This document shows, one piece after another, positions 54,906 through 63,718 of a DNA stretch of 64,000 bases (the stretch's first letter is position 1; every line of letters starts with the position of its first letter). Both the position numbers and the translations under genes were made by a program. The DNA lies in contig JAGBEE010000022.1 in assembly GCA_017937135.1 (NCBI GenBank), positions 1 through 64,000 on the forward strand, in the 5' to 3' direction. This DNA is from Clostridia bacterium. Lineage in GTDB: Bacteria > Bacillota > Clostridia > Oscillospirales > CAG-272. A model generated the notes under the pieces. The model searched no databases, was not told the DNA's origin, and worked only from the letters and a program-made list of their open reading frames with translations.

Positions 54906-57074
54906 ATGAAAAAGCTAATAAGAATAATTTCATTTATGTTTGCTATCATGATGCTCGTTGCTCCTTGCGCTCTCGCTGCTACACCATACCAAACATATAC
55001 ATATTCAATTGACGGTACAGTTCTTGACTCGCCAGATGCATATGTGCCATACGGAAATGGAGCAGTAACATCAGCAAGCTTAGGACTTGAAAAGCCCTTA
55101 AGCTCGCCCTCGGACATTGAATCTGATGCAGACGAAAACATTTATATTACCGATAAGGGTAATAACAGAATAGTAATAACAGACAAATATTATTCCGAGG
55201 TTTATATAATCAAGGACTTTATAAACGCTGACGGAATACCAGACTCCTTTAATACACCCGTTAGCACATTCGTGGTAAGCGAAGGTGACTTTGAGGGAAT
55301 TTATGTATGCGATAAGGGTAACCACAGAATTGTTAAATTCACAAGAGATACAAAAGAGCTTGAAAAAATATATAACGAGCCAAAGGGCTTGGAGCTTGAA
55401 AATACAGAGGCTTACACGCCTGTAAGCTGTGTTGTTGACAAGCACGGAAGAATGTATGTAATATCCGACCAAATCACAAAGGGTATTATAGCTCTTACAT
55501 CAAACGGTGAATTTATTAACTACATAGGTGCAGCTAAGGTTTCAGTAGATGCACTTGGTGTAATTATGAGCTTGTTTGGCTTGGGTGATGACGATGTTGA
55601 CGTTCCTACCAGCTTTTCAAACCTTGAGCTCGATGAATCAACAGGAGACTTCTTATACGCAACAATTCTCTATAAGACAGATGAGGATAAGGAGAATCAA
55701 TTTAACGCTATTGAGAGCAAAAACCCTGACTACGCTCCGGTAAGACTTTTAAATGCCAGCGGTGTTGATATTATGAACCGTAACGGCTTCTTTGCTCCTG
55801 CAGGAGAGGTAGCAGTAAAGCTTGAAAAGGACGTTGTAAAAACAACAACAAATAAGGATGCACCGGTTGGCGTATCTGAAATTATAGACGTTTCAAGTGG
55901 ACCAAACGGTGTATGGTCTATAATTGACAACAAGCGTTCAAAGATTTACACATACGATAAAAACGGTAACCTTCTTTACATTTTTGGAGATATAGGAAAC
56001 CAATTTGGTAACCTTACAAATGCAAAGGCTATTACATATCAAGGCGAAAAAATAGTTGTTCTTGACGTTTCCAATAGCTCATTTACAGTTTATAGGCGTA
56101 CAGAGTACGCACAGATTCTTGATACAGCTATTGAGTATCAGAACGGAAGAGACTTCGAGGCAGCCTCTGAGGCTTGGGATGAGGTTCTTGCGTGGAACAA
56201 TAACTTTGACACAGCATATGTAGAAAAGGGAAAATCGCTTTATCGTGCAGGTAATTTCAGCGAAGCAAGTAACTATTTCAAAAACGCATACGACACGGAG
56301 AACTATGCAGCAGCATTTAAGGAAATGCGTGCTGACATAATGGAAACATTATTTATTCCAATGATAGTTGGTATAGTTCTTCTTGTAATCGGCTTGGCTT
56401 GGGTATTCAAGAAGGCTGGTAAGATTAACACCGCAGCAGCAGTTAAGGCAGGTAATAAGTCCTTTAAGGAGGAGCTGACCTATGGCTTCCACCTAATGTT
56501 CCATCCATTCGATGGATATTGGGACTTGAAGCACGAAAAGCGTGGTTCAATAAGAGCATCCTTGGTGTTTATAGGTGCAACAGTTCTTGCATTCTATTGG
56601 CAAGCAGTAGGACAGAGCTATTATTATATGCCCGAAGGCTCAACTGCAACAATATTCTCACAAATTACAGCAGTGCTTATTCCATTACTTCTCTTTATGG
56701 TATCGAACTGGTGCTTTACAACCTTATTCGACGGAGAGGGAAGCTTTAAGGATATATTCATTGCAACATCATACGCATTATTCCCAGTTCCCGTTTTAGT
56801 AGCTGTTTCAACCCTGTTAACTCATGCCTTAGTAGGTACAGAGGGACAAATAGTAACAATGGTAGTTTCTATTGCATACATTTGGATGATATTCTTGATG
56901 GTAATCGGTATGCAGGTAACACACGACTACTCAATGGGCAAAAATATACTTACAATTTTGGCAACCATACTCGGTATGATAATAATTATGTTTATCGCAG
57001 TATTGTTTACCTCACTCATTTCAAAGATGGTAACACTTGTAACCTCAATTGTAAGCGAGCTAAGCTATAGGTAA
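54906..57074 (+). CDS. NHL-like repeat, TPR-like and YIP1-like membrane protein
   Basis: 722 residues. A signal peptide (1-24, CALA-A) leads to an extracytoplasmic region with NHL/beta-propeller-type repeats (NIYITDKGNNRIV, GIYVCDKGNHRIV, GRMYVISDQ, SKIYTYDKNGNLLYIFG) to about residue 400. Residues 405-470 are TPR-like helices (AIEYQNGRDFEAASEAWDEVLAWNNNFDTAYVEKG is this stretch, split over two helices). A membrane helix at about 480-500 joins a five-helix C-terminal domain resembling YIP1 (HPFDGYWDLKHEKRGS). It may sense or organise the transport complex at the membrane; that is inference. AAGGAGG precedes the start. Confidence 0.75.
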   Translation: MKKLIRIISFMFAIMMLVAPCALAATPYQTYTYSIDGTVLDSPDAYVPYGNGAVTSASLGLEKPLSSPSDIESDADENIYITDKGNNRIVITDKYYSEVYIIKDFINADGIPDSFNTPVSTFVVSEGDFEGIYVCDKGNHRIVKFTRDTKELEKIYNEPKGLELENTEAYTPVSCVVDKHGRMYVISDQITKGIIALTSNGEFINYIGAAKVSVDALGVIMSLFGLGDDDVDVPTSFSNLELDESTGDFLYATILYKTDEDKENQFNAIESKNPDYAPVRLLNASGVDIMNRNGFFAPAGEVAVKLEKDVVKTTTNKDAPVGVSEIIDVSSGPNGVWSIIDNKRSKIYTYDKNGNLLYIFGDIGNQFGNLTNAKAITYQGEKIVVLDVSNSSFTVYRRTEYAQILDTAIEYQNGRDFEAASEAWDEVLAWNNNFDTAYVEKGKSLYRAGNFSEASNYFKNAYDTENYAAAFKEMRADIMETLFIPMIVGIVLLVIGLAWVFKKAGKINTAAAVKAGNKSFKEELTYGFHLMFHPFDGYWDLKHEKRGSIRASLVFIGATVLAFYWQAVGQSYYYMPEGSTATIFSQITAVLIPLLLFMVSNWCFTTLFDGEGSFKDIFIATSYALFPVPVLVAVSTLLTHALVGTEGQIVTMVVSIAYIWMIFLMVIGMQVTHDYSMGKNILTILATILGMIIIMFIAVLFTSLISKMVTLVTSIVSELSYR

Positions 57075-57088
57075 GGAGGCGCGAATTT

Positions 57089-59821
57089 ATGAAAAAAAGA
57101 ATAATATCGTTCATCCTTGCTGTAATGATGGTGATAACAACTATCGGCACAATGATAGTTGGGGCAGCCGATATAAACTACTATTCAGATGTATTTAATA
57201 ATAAAGAAGAAAAGCTTGCAACAATGAAGCCTGTTGTAAAGAGTGAAAATGGTCTTTACGAGCTTTATTATGATGATTACTCTGGAGAAATGGCAATTAA
57301 AAACCTGAAGACAGGAAATATCACCCTTTCAAATCCATATGATGCTTCTCAAAAGAAGCTCGCAGATGCTGAAAAGGGAAGACTACTATCTCAGGTTTAC
57401 CTAAATTTCACCACAATTTCAACCAATGCACTTGCTACAAAATATAGTTATTTGGACGGTTCACTTTTAGGACAAAACAAATACACGCCAACCAAAACGG
57501 GACTTAAGGTTCACTACATACTTGGCGAAAAAATAAGAGATTTCCTTTGCCCACTTAAAATTTCAGTTGAGGATATGAATAAGCTCCTTAGCCAAATTGA
57601 AGACGAGGCAATAAAGGCAGATATTTTAAGCTCGTATTCAAAGTATGATATAAGTGAATTCACAATTCAAGGTATGATAGACCAAGCAATTGCAACATAC
57701 CCAATTTGTGAGAAAATTCCGATTTATGTAATCGTGCCTTCAGCTACCGATGTAAGAAAGAAGCAGCTTGAGGATTTGTTTGAAAAGTATACTGATTACA
57801 CCTTTGAAAAGCTTTATGCAGACTATAAAAAGGTAGAGGATAAAAATGATACCTTCTACAAAAAAGAGGATTTGACAGAGAAGCCTTATTTTGAATTTGA
57901 CGTATCGTACGACTTAACAAATGATGGACTTGTAGCAACGCTTGATGCATCAAGCATTGTATATGATGCAGAGCTTTACTACATAAACACAATCTCAATA
58001 CTTCCTCATTTTGACTCGGCATTAAGAGACGACAAGGGATATATATTTATGCCTGACGGAAGCGGAACGCTTTATAGATTTGAGGACATCAAGGCTAAAA
58101 ACGCTAAAGCAACCGTAACAATGAGTATGTATGGTACAGACTATGCATATTATCAGGTAAGCGAGAAGAATACTGAGCAATATGCAATGCCGGTATTTGG
58201 CTTAGTAAACAGCTCCAAGGAGTACAATAATGGATATTTTGCGATAATAGAAAAGGGCGACGCTCTTGCAACAATGTCAGCAGTATTTACAGAGTACTAC
58301 AATAGTGCATACGCAAGCTTTAAAATAGTACCATATGACGTATATGACTTGGCTGATGCGTTCTCTAGCGGAACAACAAAAAGTAACGCAATTTCTATTG
58401 GAGGCAAGGACCACTATAAGGGCAAATGCCAAATAAGATACGTATTGCTTTCTGATGAAGCATATGGAATTGATGGAGTATATGACGCAAGCTATATGGG
58501 TATGGCTAAATACTACCGTGATTATCTAAACAAAAACGGTACATTAAACAAGCTTACCAAGGATGACATTGACGAAAAATATGTTAAGCTATTCTTAGAG
58601 GTGTTTGGTTCAATTGAGGTTGACGATACCTTCTTAACCTTCCCAATAAGAACAAACAAGGCTCTTACAACCTTTAATGATGTTAAGAATATCAGAAATG
58701 AGCTTTATGGCTATGGCGTTGGCAATGTTTCATTTATTCTAAAGGGCTTTGCAAACGGTGGTATTTCATCCACATATCCTACAGATATTAGCTGGCAGGG
58801 TGATGTTGGTGGAAGCGATGGCTTTGTTGAGCTTTTGAAGGATGCAAAGGAAAAGGGCTATGTAATAGCTCCCGAGCTTGACTTCGCGTACTCATACAAG
58901 TCAAAAACCTTCTCAGCATATAGCAACTCTGACCACGCTGTAAAAACACTTGATAATAGATATACAACTAAGCGTGTATATTACGCTGCAACTCAAACCT
59001 TTGAGCGTACAGGTGGCGTAGCTGTATCAAGTGGTGCATTTGAATATCTTTACAGCAAGTTCTATTCAGATGTAGAGGAATACGAATTAACAACATTAGC
59101 AGTAAGAACACTTGGCTCAGACCTTAACTCTGACTTTAATAAGGATAAATTTATCGACAGAGAAACATCGAAGAACAATGTAGTAAATCTCTTTAAATCG
59201 TTAAAGGGCAAGGACAAAAGGAAGAACTTTGATTTGATAGTAGATATAGGTAACTCCTATGCTATACCATATGCTTCGGCAGTTCTTGGCGCATCGCTTG
59301 ACAGTAGCCGTATCGCATACGCAAGTGAAGCAGTTCCGTTTATGGGAATTGTATATCATGCATCACTTGAATTTGCAGGAAACGCTCTTAATATGGAGGG
59401 TGATAGCAAATACATGTTCTTAAAGGCGCTCGAAAACGGCGCATCGCTTTACTACACAATAGCAAAGCAAAACATCGAATACTTAAAGTTCGATGAGGAC
59501 TTCAACAAATATTACTCAATAAACTACGACCACTTAAGAGATACAATCATAAACACCTACAATGACTACAACAAGCTTATGAAGGATAAGCAGGACTTGT
59601 ACATTGTTAAGCACGAGTTTATGAATGCCGAGGATGGCTATAACGTAATAAGAGATGAGGACGGCAAGGCGCTTAATAACTCCTTCGTTGTACTTGTTGT
59701 TTACGAGGATGGCACAGGCTTTATTCTTAACTACAATGATTATAGTGTTACCGTTGAATTTGAGGGTAAGACATACGAAATTGATGGTCTTGGTTATGCA
59801 AGATATAAATCTACAAAGTAA
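57089..59821 (+). CDS. Secreted DUF5696-type protein, possible glycan-active enzyme
   Basis: 910 residues with a signal peptide (1-26, IVGA-A) and no anchor. The N-terminal half is beta-rich (ELYYDDYSGEMAIKNLKTG). The motif MPDGSGTLYRFED near residue 325 and the later Asp/Tyr-rich region (APELDFAYSYKS, YASEAVPFMGIVYH) recall DUF5696 proteins, in which a TIM-barrel glycosidase-like fold is plausible. I cannot name catalytic residues. It sits between the two permease pairs, so it may process or hold the polysaccharide outside the cell. No enzyme activity is claimed. Confidence 0.7.
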   Translation: MKKRIISFILAVMMVITTIGTMIVGAADINYYSDVFNNKEEKLATMKPVVKSENGLYELYYDDYSGEMAIKNLKTGNITLSNPYDASQKKLADAEKGRLLSQVYLNFTTISTNALATKYSYLDGSLLGQNKYTPTKTGLKVHYILGEKIRDFLCPLKISVEDMNKLLSQIEDEAIKADILSSYSKYDISEFTIQGMIDQAIATYPICEKIPIYVIVPSATDVRKKQLEDLFEKYTDYTFEKLYADYKKVEDKNDTFYKKEDLTEKPYFEFDVSYDLTNDGLVATLDASSIVYDAELYYINTISILPHFDSALRDDKGYIFMPDGSGTLYRFEDIKAKNAKATVTMSMYGTDYAYYQVSEKNTEQYAMPVFGLVNSSKEYNNGYFAIIEKGDALATMSAVFTEYYNSAYASFKIVPYDVYDLADAFSSGTTKSNAISIGGKDHYKGKCQIRYVLLSDEAYGIDGVYDASYMGMAKYYRDYLNKNGTLNKLTKDDIDEKYVKLFLEVFGSIEVDDTFLTFPIRTNKALTTFNDVKNIRNELYGYGVGNVSFILKGFANGGISSTYPTDISWQGDVGGSDGFVELLKDAKEKGYVIAPELDFAYSYKSKTFSAYSNSDHAVKTLDNRYTTKRVYYAATQTFERTGGVAVSSGAFEYLYSKFYSDVEEYELTTLAVRTLGSDLNSDFNKDKFIDRETSKNNVVNLFKSLKGKDKRKNFDLIVDIGNSYAIPYASAVLGASLDSSRIAYASEAVPFMGIVYHASLEFAGNALNMEGDSKYMFLKALENGASLYYTIAKQNIEYLKFDEDFNKYYSINYDHLRDTIINTYNDYNKLMKDKQDLYIVKHEFMNAEDGYNVIRDEDGKALNNSFVVLVVYEDGTGFILNYNDYSVTVEFEGKTYEIDGLGYARYKSTK

Positions 59822-59839
59822 GGAGGAAGGTAAGAAACA

Positions 59840-61213
59840 ATGAAAAGCACAAGAAAAACCAAAAATGCCGTAAGACTTTCTTACTCCTCCATAACAGCAA
59901 CTGAGGAAAAGGTATATCCTATTTCCTTGGTCAATGACAGACCCTTAGTTGTTGTAAGAAGAGTAGATGAGGAAGCTAAAGAGGAGCCGATTCTTGAAAA
60001 CGAGGCTCTTGACAATGAGGCGCTTGAAAACGAGGTAGCCTTTGAGACTACCGAGGAAGCACCTAATATGGAGCAAGCTCAAGAACAGGCTTTTGAAAAT
60101 GAGGCTAAAAAAGAGGAAGCTGAGCCACAAGAGGAAGCATTCTTTAATTACGAGCCTGAAAATGCACAAGAAAGCTTGGATAAGGAAGCTTTCGAGCAAG
60201 TACAAAAGCAAGAGCCTCAAAAAGAGGAGGAAATAAAGCTTGACCCAATACAGGATGAACAAAAGCCTAAAAAGAAAGGCTTCCGCCTTTCACTTACAGA
60301 AAAGAGATCGCTCTCTGGCTGGCTTTTCGTTCTTCCATTCGTAATAGGTATTCTGTTTGTATATGGACCTATTATCATAAGCTCAATAACCTTTACATTT
60401 GTAGATAATAAGTCAATATTCAGCGCAGATGGCTATGAATTTGTTGGCTTTGCAAACTACGCAAATGTATTCAAGGAATATGAATGGTTCTCAGATACGA
60501 TAGTCGATGCTATGCAGGACTTGATTTTACAAATTCCCGCAATAGTAATCTTCTCACTCTTTATGGCAATCATTCTTAACCAAAAGATGACAGGACGTGC
60601 AGTATTCCGTGCAATATTCTTCTTGCCGGTTATTCTTTCAACAGGTATTATCGACGCACTTGACGTTAATTCATCACTTATGGATTCAATGCAAAACTCA
60701 CAGGGTGGAATAGACGATAACACAGGTGGCGAGGGCGCAGGAGGAATAGTATCGGCGCTTGACATAGAGATGCTGCTGTCAAATATCAAGCTGGGAACGG
60801 ACCTTGTAAAAATAGTTACCGACCTTGTAAATGATATTTTTGATATAGTAAGTCGCTCGGGCGTACAAATGCTCATATTCCTATCAGGCTTACAATCCAT
60901 ATCACCTGCTATTTATGAATCGTGCGAGGTAGAGGGCGCATCAGCTTGGGAAACCTTCTGGAAGATAACCCTTCCAATGATAAGCCCAATGATTTTGGTA
61001 AACGCTGTTTATACAATAATAGACCTATTTACTTCTGCCGACAACCGCGTAATGCAAGCTGTATTTGGAGGATACGGAAGCGTATATTACCATGATACAA
61101 ACTATGCAATGGCAGGCGTAATGATGTGGCTATACATTATAATAGTACTTGCAGTTATAGTATTAGTTGCACTATTACTTAAATCTGTAGTATTCTATCA
61201 AAGAAGAGATTAA
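59840..61213 (+). CDS. ABC sugar permease, MalF-like with long acidic tail (pair 2)
   Basis: 457 residues. Residues 40-140 are low-complexity and acidic, with repeated ENEA and KEEA-like units, ahead of the first membrane helix at about 158. A further insertion at about 271-335 in an extracytoplasmic loop includes a Gly/Asp-rich stretch (GGIDDNTGGEGAGG) and an amphipathic helix. The EAA loop is at 361-383 (SCEVEGASAWETFWKITLP). Normal MalF-like CUT1 subunits are about 300 residues. Confidence 0.87.
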   Translation: MKSTRKTKNAVRLSYSSITATEEKVYPISLVNDRPLVVVRRVDEEAKEEPILENEALDNEALENEVAFETTEEAPNMEQAQEQAFENEAKKEEAEPQEEAFFNYEPENAQESLDKEAFEQVQKQEPQKEEEIKLDPIQDEQKPKKKGFRLSLTEKRSLSGWLFVLPFVIGILFVYGPIIISSITFTFVDNKSIFSADGYEFVGFANYANVFKEYEWFSDTIVDAMQDLILQIPAIVIFSLFMAIILNQKMTGRAVFRAIFFLPVILSTGIIDALDVNSSLMDSMQNSQGGIDDNTGGEGAGGIVSALDIEMLLSNIKLGTDLVKIVTDLVNDIFDIVSRSGVQMLIFLSGLQSISPAIYESCEVEGASAWETFWKITLPMISPMILVNAVYTIIDLFTSADNRVMQAVFGGYGSVYYHDTNYAMAGVMMWLYIIIVLAVIVLVALLLKSVVFYQRRD

Positions 61214-61223
61214 GGAGGAGAAA

Positions 61224-62267
61224 ATGGAGACTACAAAGGTTAAAAAAGAAACCAAAAATAAAATCCGCGTAGATTTCGAGCGCGCTCCTCTATCTGTAAG
61301 ACTTAAGCAAAAGTTTTTATCAATGGACTTTTTGGTAAACGTGGTGTTTAAGATATTCAGATTTATACTTCTTGTTGGTGTATCATACGTAATTCTTTAT
61401 CCATACATAGCAAAGATTTTCGCTTCATTTATGTCAATAAGCGACTTTAAGGACGTAACCGTTATTCTTATATCCAAGAGCCCAACTCTTGAGCAATATA
61501 AGTATATAATTACAGATAACGGGTACTTCTTAGCGCTTCTTAATACGTTCCTTCTATCACTTAGCGTAGCGCTTATACAAACAGTCGTTTGTGCGCTTGT
61601 CGCATATGGCTTAGCTAAGTTTAAGTTCAAGGGAAATAACATCATATTCTTCCTTGTAATATTTACTATGATGGTTCCCCAAGAGGCGCTTATGTACGCG
61701 ATGGATACCTTCTTTGCTACATTTTCAAAGCACAATGTAATAGGAATGCTATTAAGCTCAATGGGCGCAATAGGCGAATATGGCTTTGAGAACACAATGG
61801 CACCACTTTACATACTCTCATTCTTAGGACTTGGCTTTAAGAACGGTCTGTTCATATTTATGCTACGACAGTTCTTTAAGGGAGTGCCCGATGAGCTTGA
61901 GGAGTCAGCATACGTTGATGGCTCAAGCACAATGAGAACCTTCTTTACAATAATTATTCCACTGGCAATTCCAATGCTCGTAACAGTATTTATATTCTCG
62001 TTTGCATGGACCTGGACGGATGACTTCTATTCAACCATATTCTTTGACTCCACCTATGAGGGAGCAATGAAATATATGAGTGATATAGCAGTAGTTCCAG
62101 AATCATTAGAGAAATATACAAACTCGGGCACATCATATGCAAATGTATATTCAAGCGCAATTACAGGAACAGCATCAATACTTATCATTCTTCCATTGCT
62201 TATTGCATATATATTTGTACAAAACAAGATTGTTCAGGGTATTGAACGTAGTGGTATCGTAGGCTAA
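61224..62267 (+). CDS. ABC sugar permease, MalG-like (pair 2)
   Basis: 347 residues with a 35-residue basic N-terminus, about six membrane helices and the EAA loop at 226-250 (ESAYVDGSSTMRTFFTIIIP). Longer than pair 1 MalG by additions at the N-terminus and in the middle loop (about 160-190). AAGGAGG precedes the start, 10 nt after its partner. Last gene of the operon. Confidence 0.89.
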   Translation: METTKVKKETKNKIRVDFERAPLSVRLKQKFLSMDFLVNVVFKIFRFILLVGVSYVILYPYIAKIFASFMSISDFKDVTVILISKSPTLEQYKYIITDNGYFLALLNTFLLSLSVALIQTVVCALVAYGLAKFKFKGNNIIFFLVIFTMMVPQEALMYAMDTFFATFSKHNVIGMLLSSMGAIGEYGFENTMAPLYILSFLGLGFKNGLFIFMLRQFFKGVPDELEESAYVDGSSTMRTFFTIIIPLAIPMLVTVFIFSFAWTWTDDFYSTIFFDSTYEGAMKYMSDIAVVPESLEKYTNSGTSYANVYSSAITGTASILIILPLLIAYIFVQNKIVQGIERSGIVG

Positions 62268-62275
62268 TTTCTGTT

Positions 62276-62309
62276 CTTAATATCGGCGTCGCAGTGCGCC
62301 GATATTAAG
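62276..62309 (+). terminator. Palindromic hairpin at the end of the transporter operon
   Basis: CTTAATATCGGCG pairs with CGCCGATATTAAG, 13 bp, 8-nt loop, nine bases after the stop. It is followed by A residues and not T, so it is not a standard intrinsic terminator; it may protect the 3' end or halt transcription inefficiently. Confidence 0.45.
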
Positions 62310-62365
62310 AAAAAAAGCGTTGTAAAAAAACATTTGAAAAAATATAAATTATTTTTCAAAAAGTG

Positions 62366-62394
62366 TTGACAAACACTATAATATGTGCTAAAAT
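62366..62394 (+). promoter_or_regulatory. Strong promoter of the 52-residue protein gene
   Basis: TTGACA, 17 nt, TAAAAT with TG one base upstream of the -10 (TGCTAAAAT), 54 nt before the ATG. Confidence 0.8.
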
Positions 62395-62448
62395 ATTTAC
62401 AATGTTAGAGATATGCATGCATATCCGTTACTTGAAGGAGGATTTAAA

Positions 62449-62607
62449 ATGAAATATACTTCCCCAATTTATGAGATTGAAGCAATTGAAACCGAAGATA
62501 TTATGGATACCTCCGGAAACTTCATAATTACTGAGACTGAAGAGGATAACGGTGACAAAAAGGGTAGCGCCGGCGTTAATATTAACGACATTCTCGGTGG
62601 CAATTAA
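62449..62607 (+). CDS. Small acidic protein of unknown function
   Basis: 52 residues from the ATG 7 nt after AAGGAGG; a longer frame starting at 62413 has no ribosome binding site. The N-terminal part (YTSPIYEIEAIETEDIM) is followed by DTSGN, a Glu/Asp-rich middle and a Gly-rich end (NINDILGGN). It has no cysteine, signal peptide or membrane segment. The strong private promoter and terminator argue that it is a real, well-expressed gene. I do not assign a function. Confidence 0.7.
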   Translation: MKYTSPIYEIEAIETEDIMDTSGNFIITETEEDNGDKKGSAGVNINDILGGN

Positions 62608-62623
62608 TCTGTAAAATAAGTAT

Positions 62624-62658
62624 AAAATCCGTACCAGCGTTAGGTACGGATTTTTTAT
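62624..62658 (+). terminator. Terminator of the small acidic protein gene
   Basis: AAAATCCGTACC pairs with GGTACGGATTTT, 12 bp, 7-nt loop, then TTATT. Confidence 0.9.
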
Positions 62659-62685
62659 TGCTTTACTTAAACAATTTTAAATAGT

Positions 62686-62713
62686 AAAAAAAGCTCCACA
62701 TTTGTGGAGCTTT
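62686..62713 (-). terminator. Terminator of the lysC-asd operon
   Basis: Minus strand AAAGCTCCACA pairs with TGTGGAGCTTT, followed by a run of seven T (read on the minus strand). Confidence 0.85.
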
Positions 62714-62719
62714 AATATT

Positions 62720-63718
62720 TTAGATAAGTGCCTCTGCGATTTGAATTGCGTTTGTAGCTGCGCCCTTGCGAACCTGGTCGCCGCAGCACCATAGTGTTAT
62801 AGCGTTGTCAAATACAAGGTCCTTTCTTATTCTACCAACAAAAACAAGGTCTTGGTCAGATGTAACAAGAGGCATAGGATAAATCTTGTTTTCTACATCA
62901 TCATAAAGCTTGCAGCCCTTTTCGTTAGCAATTGCATTCTTAACCTCGTCAACAGTAAGCTCCTTTTCTGTAAGAACTGTAACTGAAATAGAGTGTGAAC
63001 GAACAACGGGAACTCTTACGCATGTGCAGGTAACCTTTAATTCGGGTAAGTGTAAAATCTTTCTGCCCTCGTTTTGCATCTTCATTTCCTCGGTTGTGTA
63101 GCCATCATCATTAAATGAGCCGATTTGAGGAATAAGGTTTTCTGCAATTTGGTATTGGAACACTTCATTTTTAATTTCGCCACCACAAACGATAGCCTTC
63201 ATTTGCTCCTCAAGCTCAATGGGACCTTGTGCGCCTGCACCACTTGTAGCTTGGTATGTTGAAGCAACCATACCCTTAATGTTAGATAGCTTATTTATAG
63301 CATTTACAGCAACGAGAGTAATAATAGTGGAGCAGTTAGGGTTAGCAATAATACCCTTGTTTTTCTTTGCGTCCTCTGCGTTAATTTCAGGAACAACAAG
63401 TGGAACGTCGTCGCACATACGGAATGCGCTTGAGTTGTCAATAAATACAGCGCCAGCCTTTACAATGTCGGGAGCGAATTTCTTTGCAACAGCATTTGAA
63501 GCTGCGCCAAGAACGAAATCAAGTCCCTCGAAAGCACCAAAATCAGCAAGCTTAATTGCGATGTCCTCACCCTTAAATTTAACTAACTTACCAACACTGC
63601 GCTCGCTTGCCAAAAGGCGAATTTCACCAACAGGGAAGCTTCTTTCCTCAAGCACCTTTAACATTTCACGTCCAACAGCGCCAGTTGCGCCGAGAATACC
63701 TATATTATACTTTTTCAT
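62720..63718 (-). CDS. asd: Aspartate-semialdehyde dehydrogenase
   Basis: 332 residues; reduces aspartyl phosphate to aspartate semialdehyde in the lysine, threonine and methionine pathways (and diaminopimelate for cell wall). NADP-binding GATGAVGREML at the N-terminus, the active-site Cys in NPNCSTII, and STYQATSGAGAQG are present. It overlaps the aspartokinase stop by ATGA, an operon of consecutive steps. Confidence 0.96.
   Translation of the reverse strand: MKKYNIGILGATGAVGREMLKVLEERSFPVGEIRLLASERSVGKLVKFKGEDIAIKLADFGAFEGLDFVLGAASNAVAKKFAPDIVKAGAVFIDNSSAFRMCDDVPLVVPEINAEDAKKNKGIIANPNCSTIITLVAVNAINKLSNIKGMVASTYQATSGAGAQGPIELEEQMKAIVCGGEIKNEVFQYQIAENLIPQIGSFNDDGYTTEEMKMQNEGRKILHLPELKVTCTCVRVPVVRSHSISVTVLTEKELTVDEVKNAIANEKGCKLYDDVENKIYPMPLVTSDQDLVFVGRIRKDLVFDNAITLWCCGDQVRKGAATNAIQIAEALI

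Noticed and set aside
62449..62607. RiPP or bacteriocin precursor
   Set aside because: There is no Cys/Ser/Thr-rich core, double-Gly leader with a peptidase-transporter, or modification enzyme nearby; the short GGN end is not sufficient.
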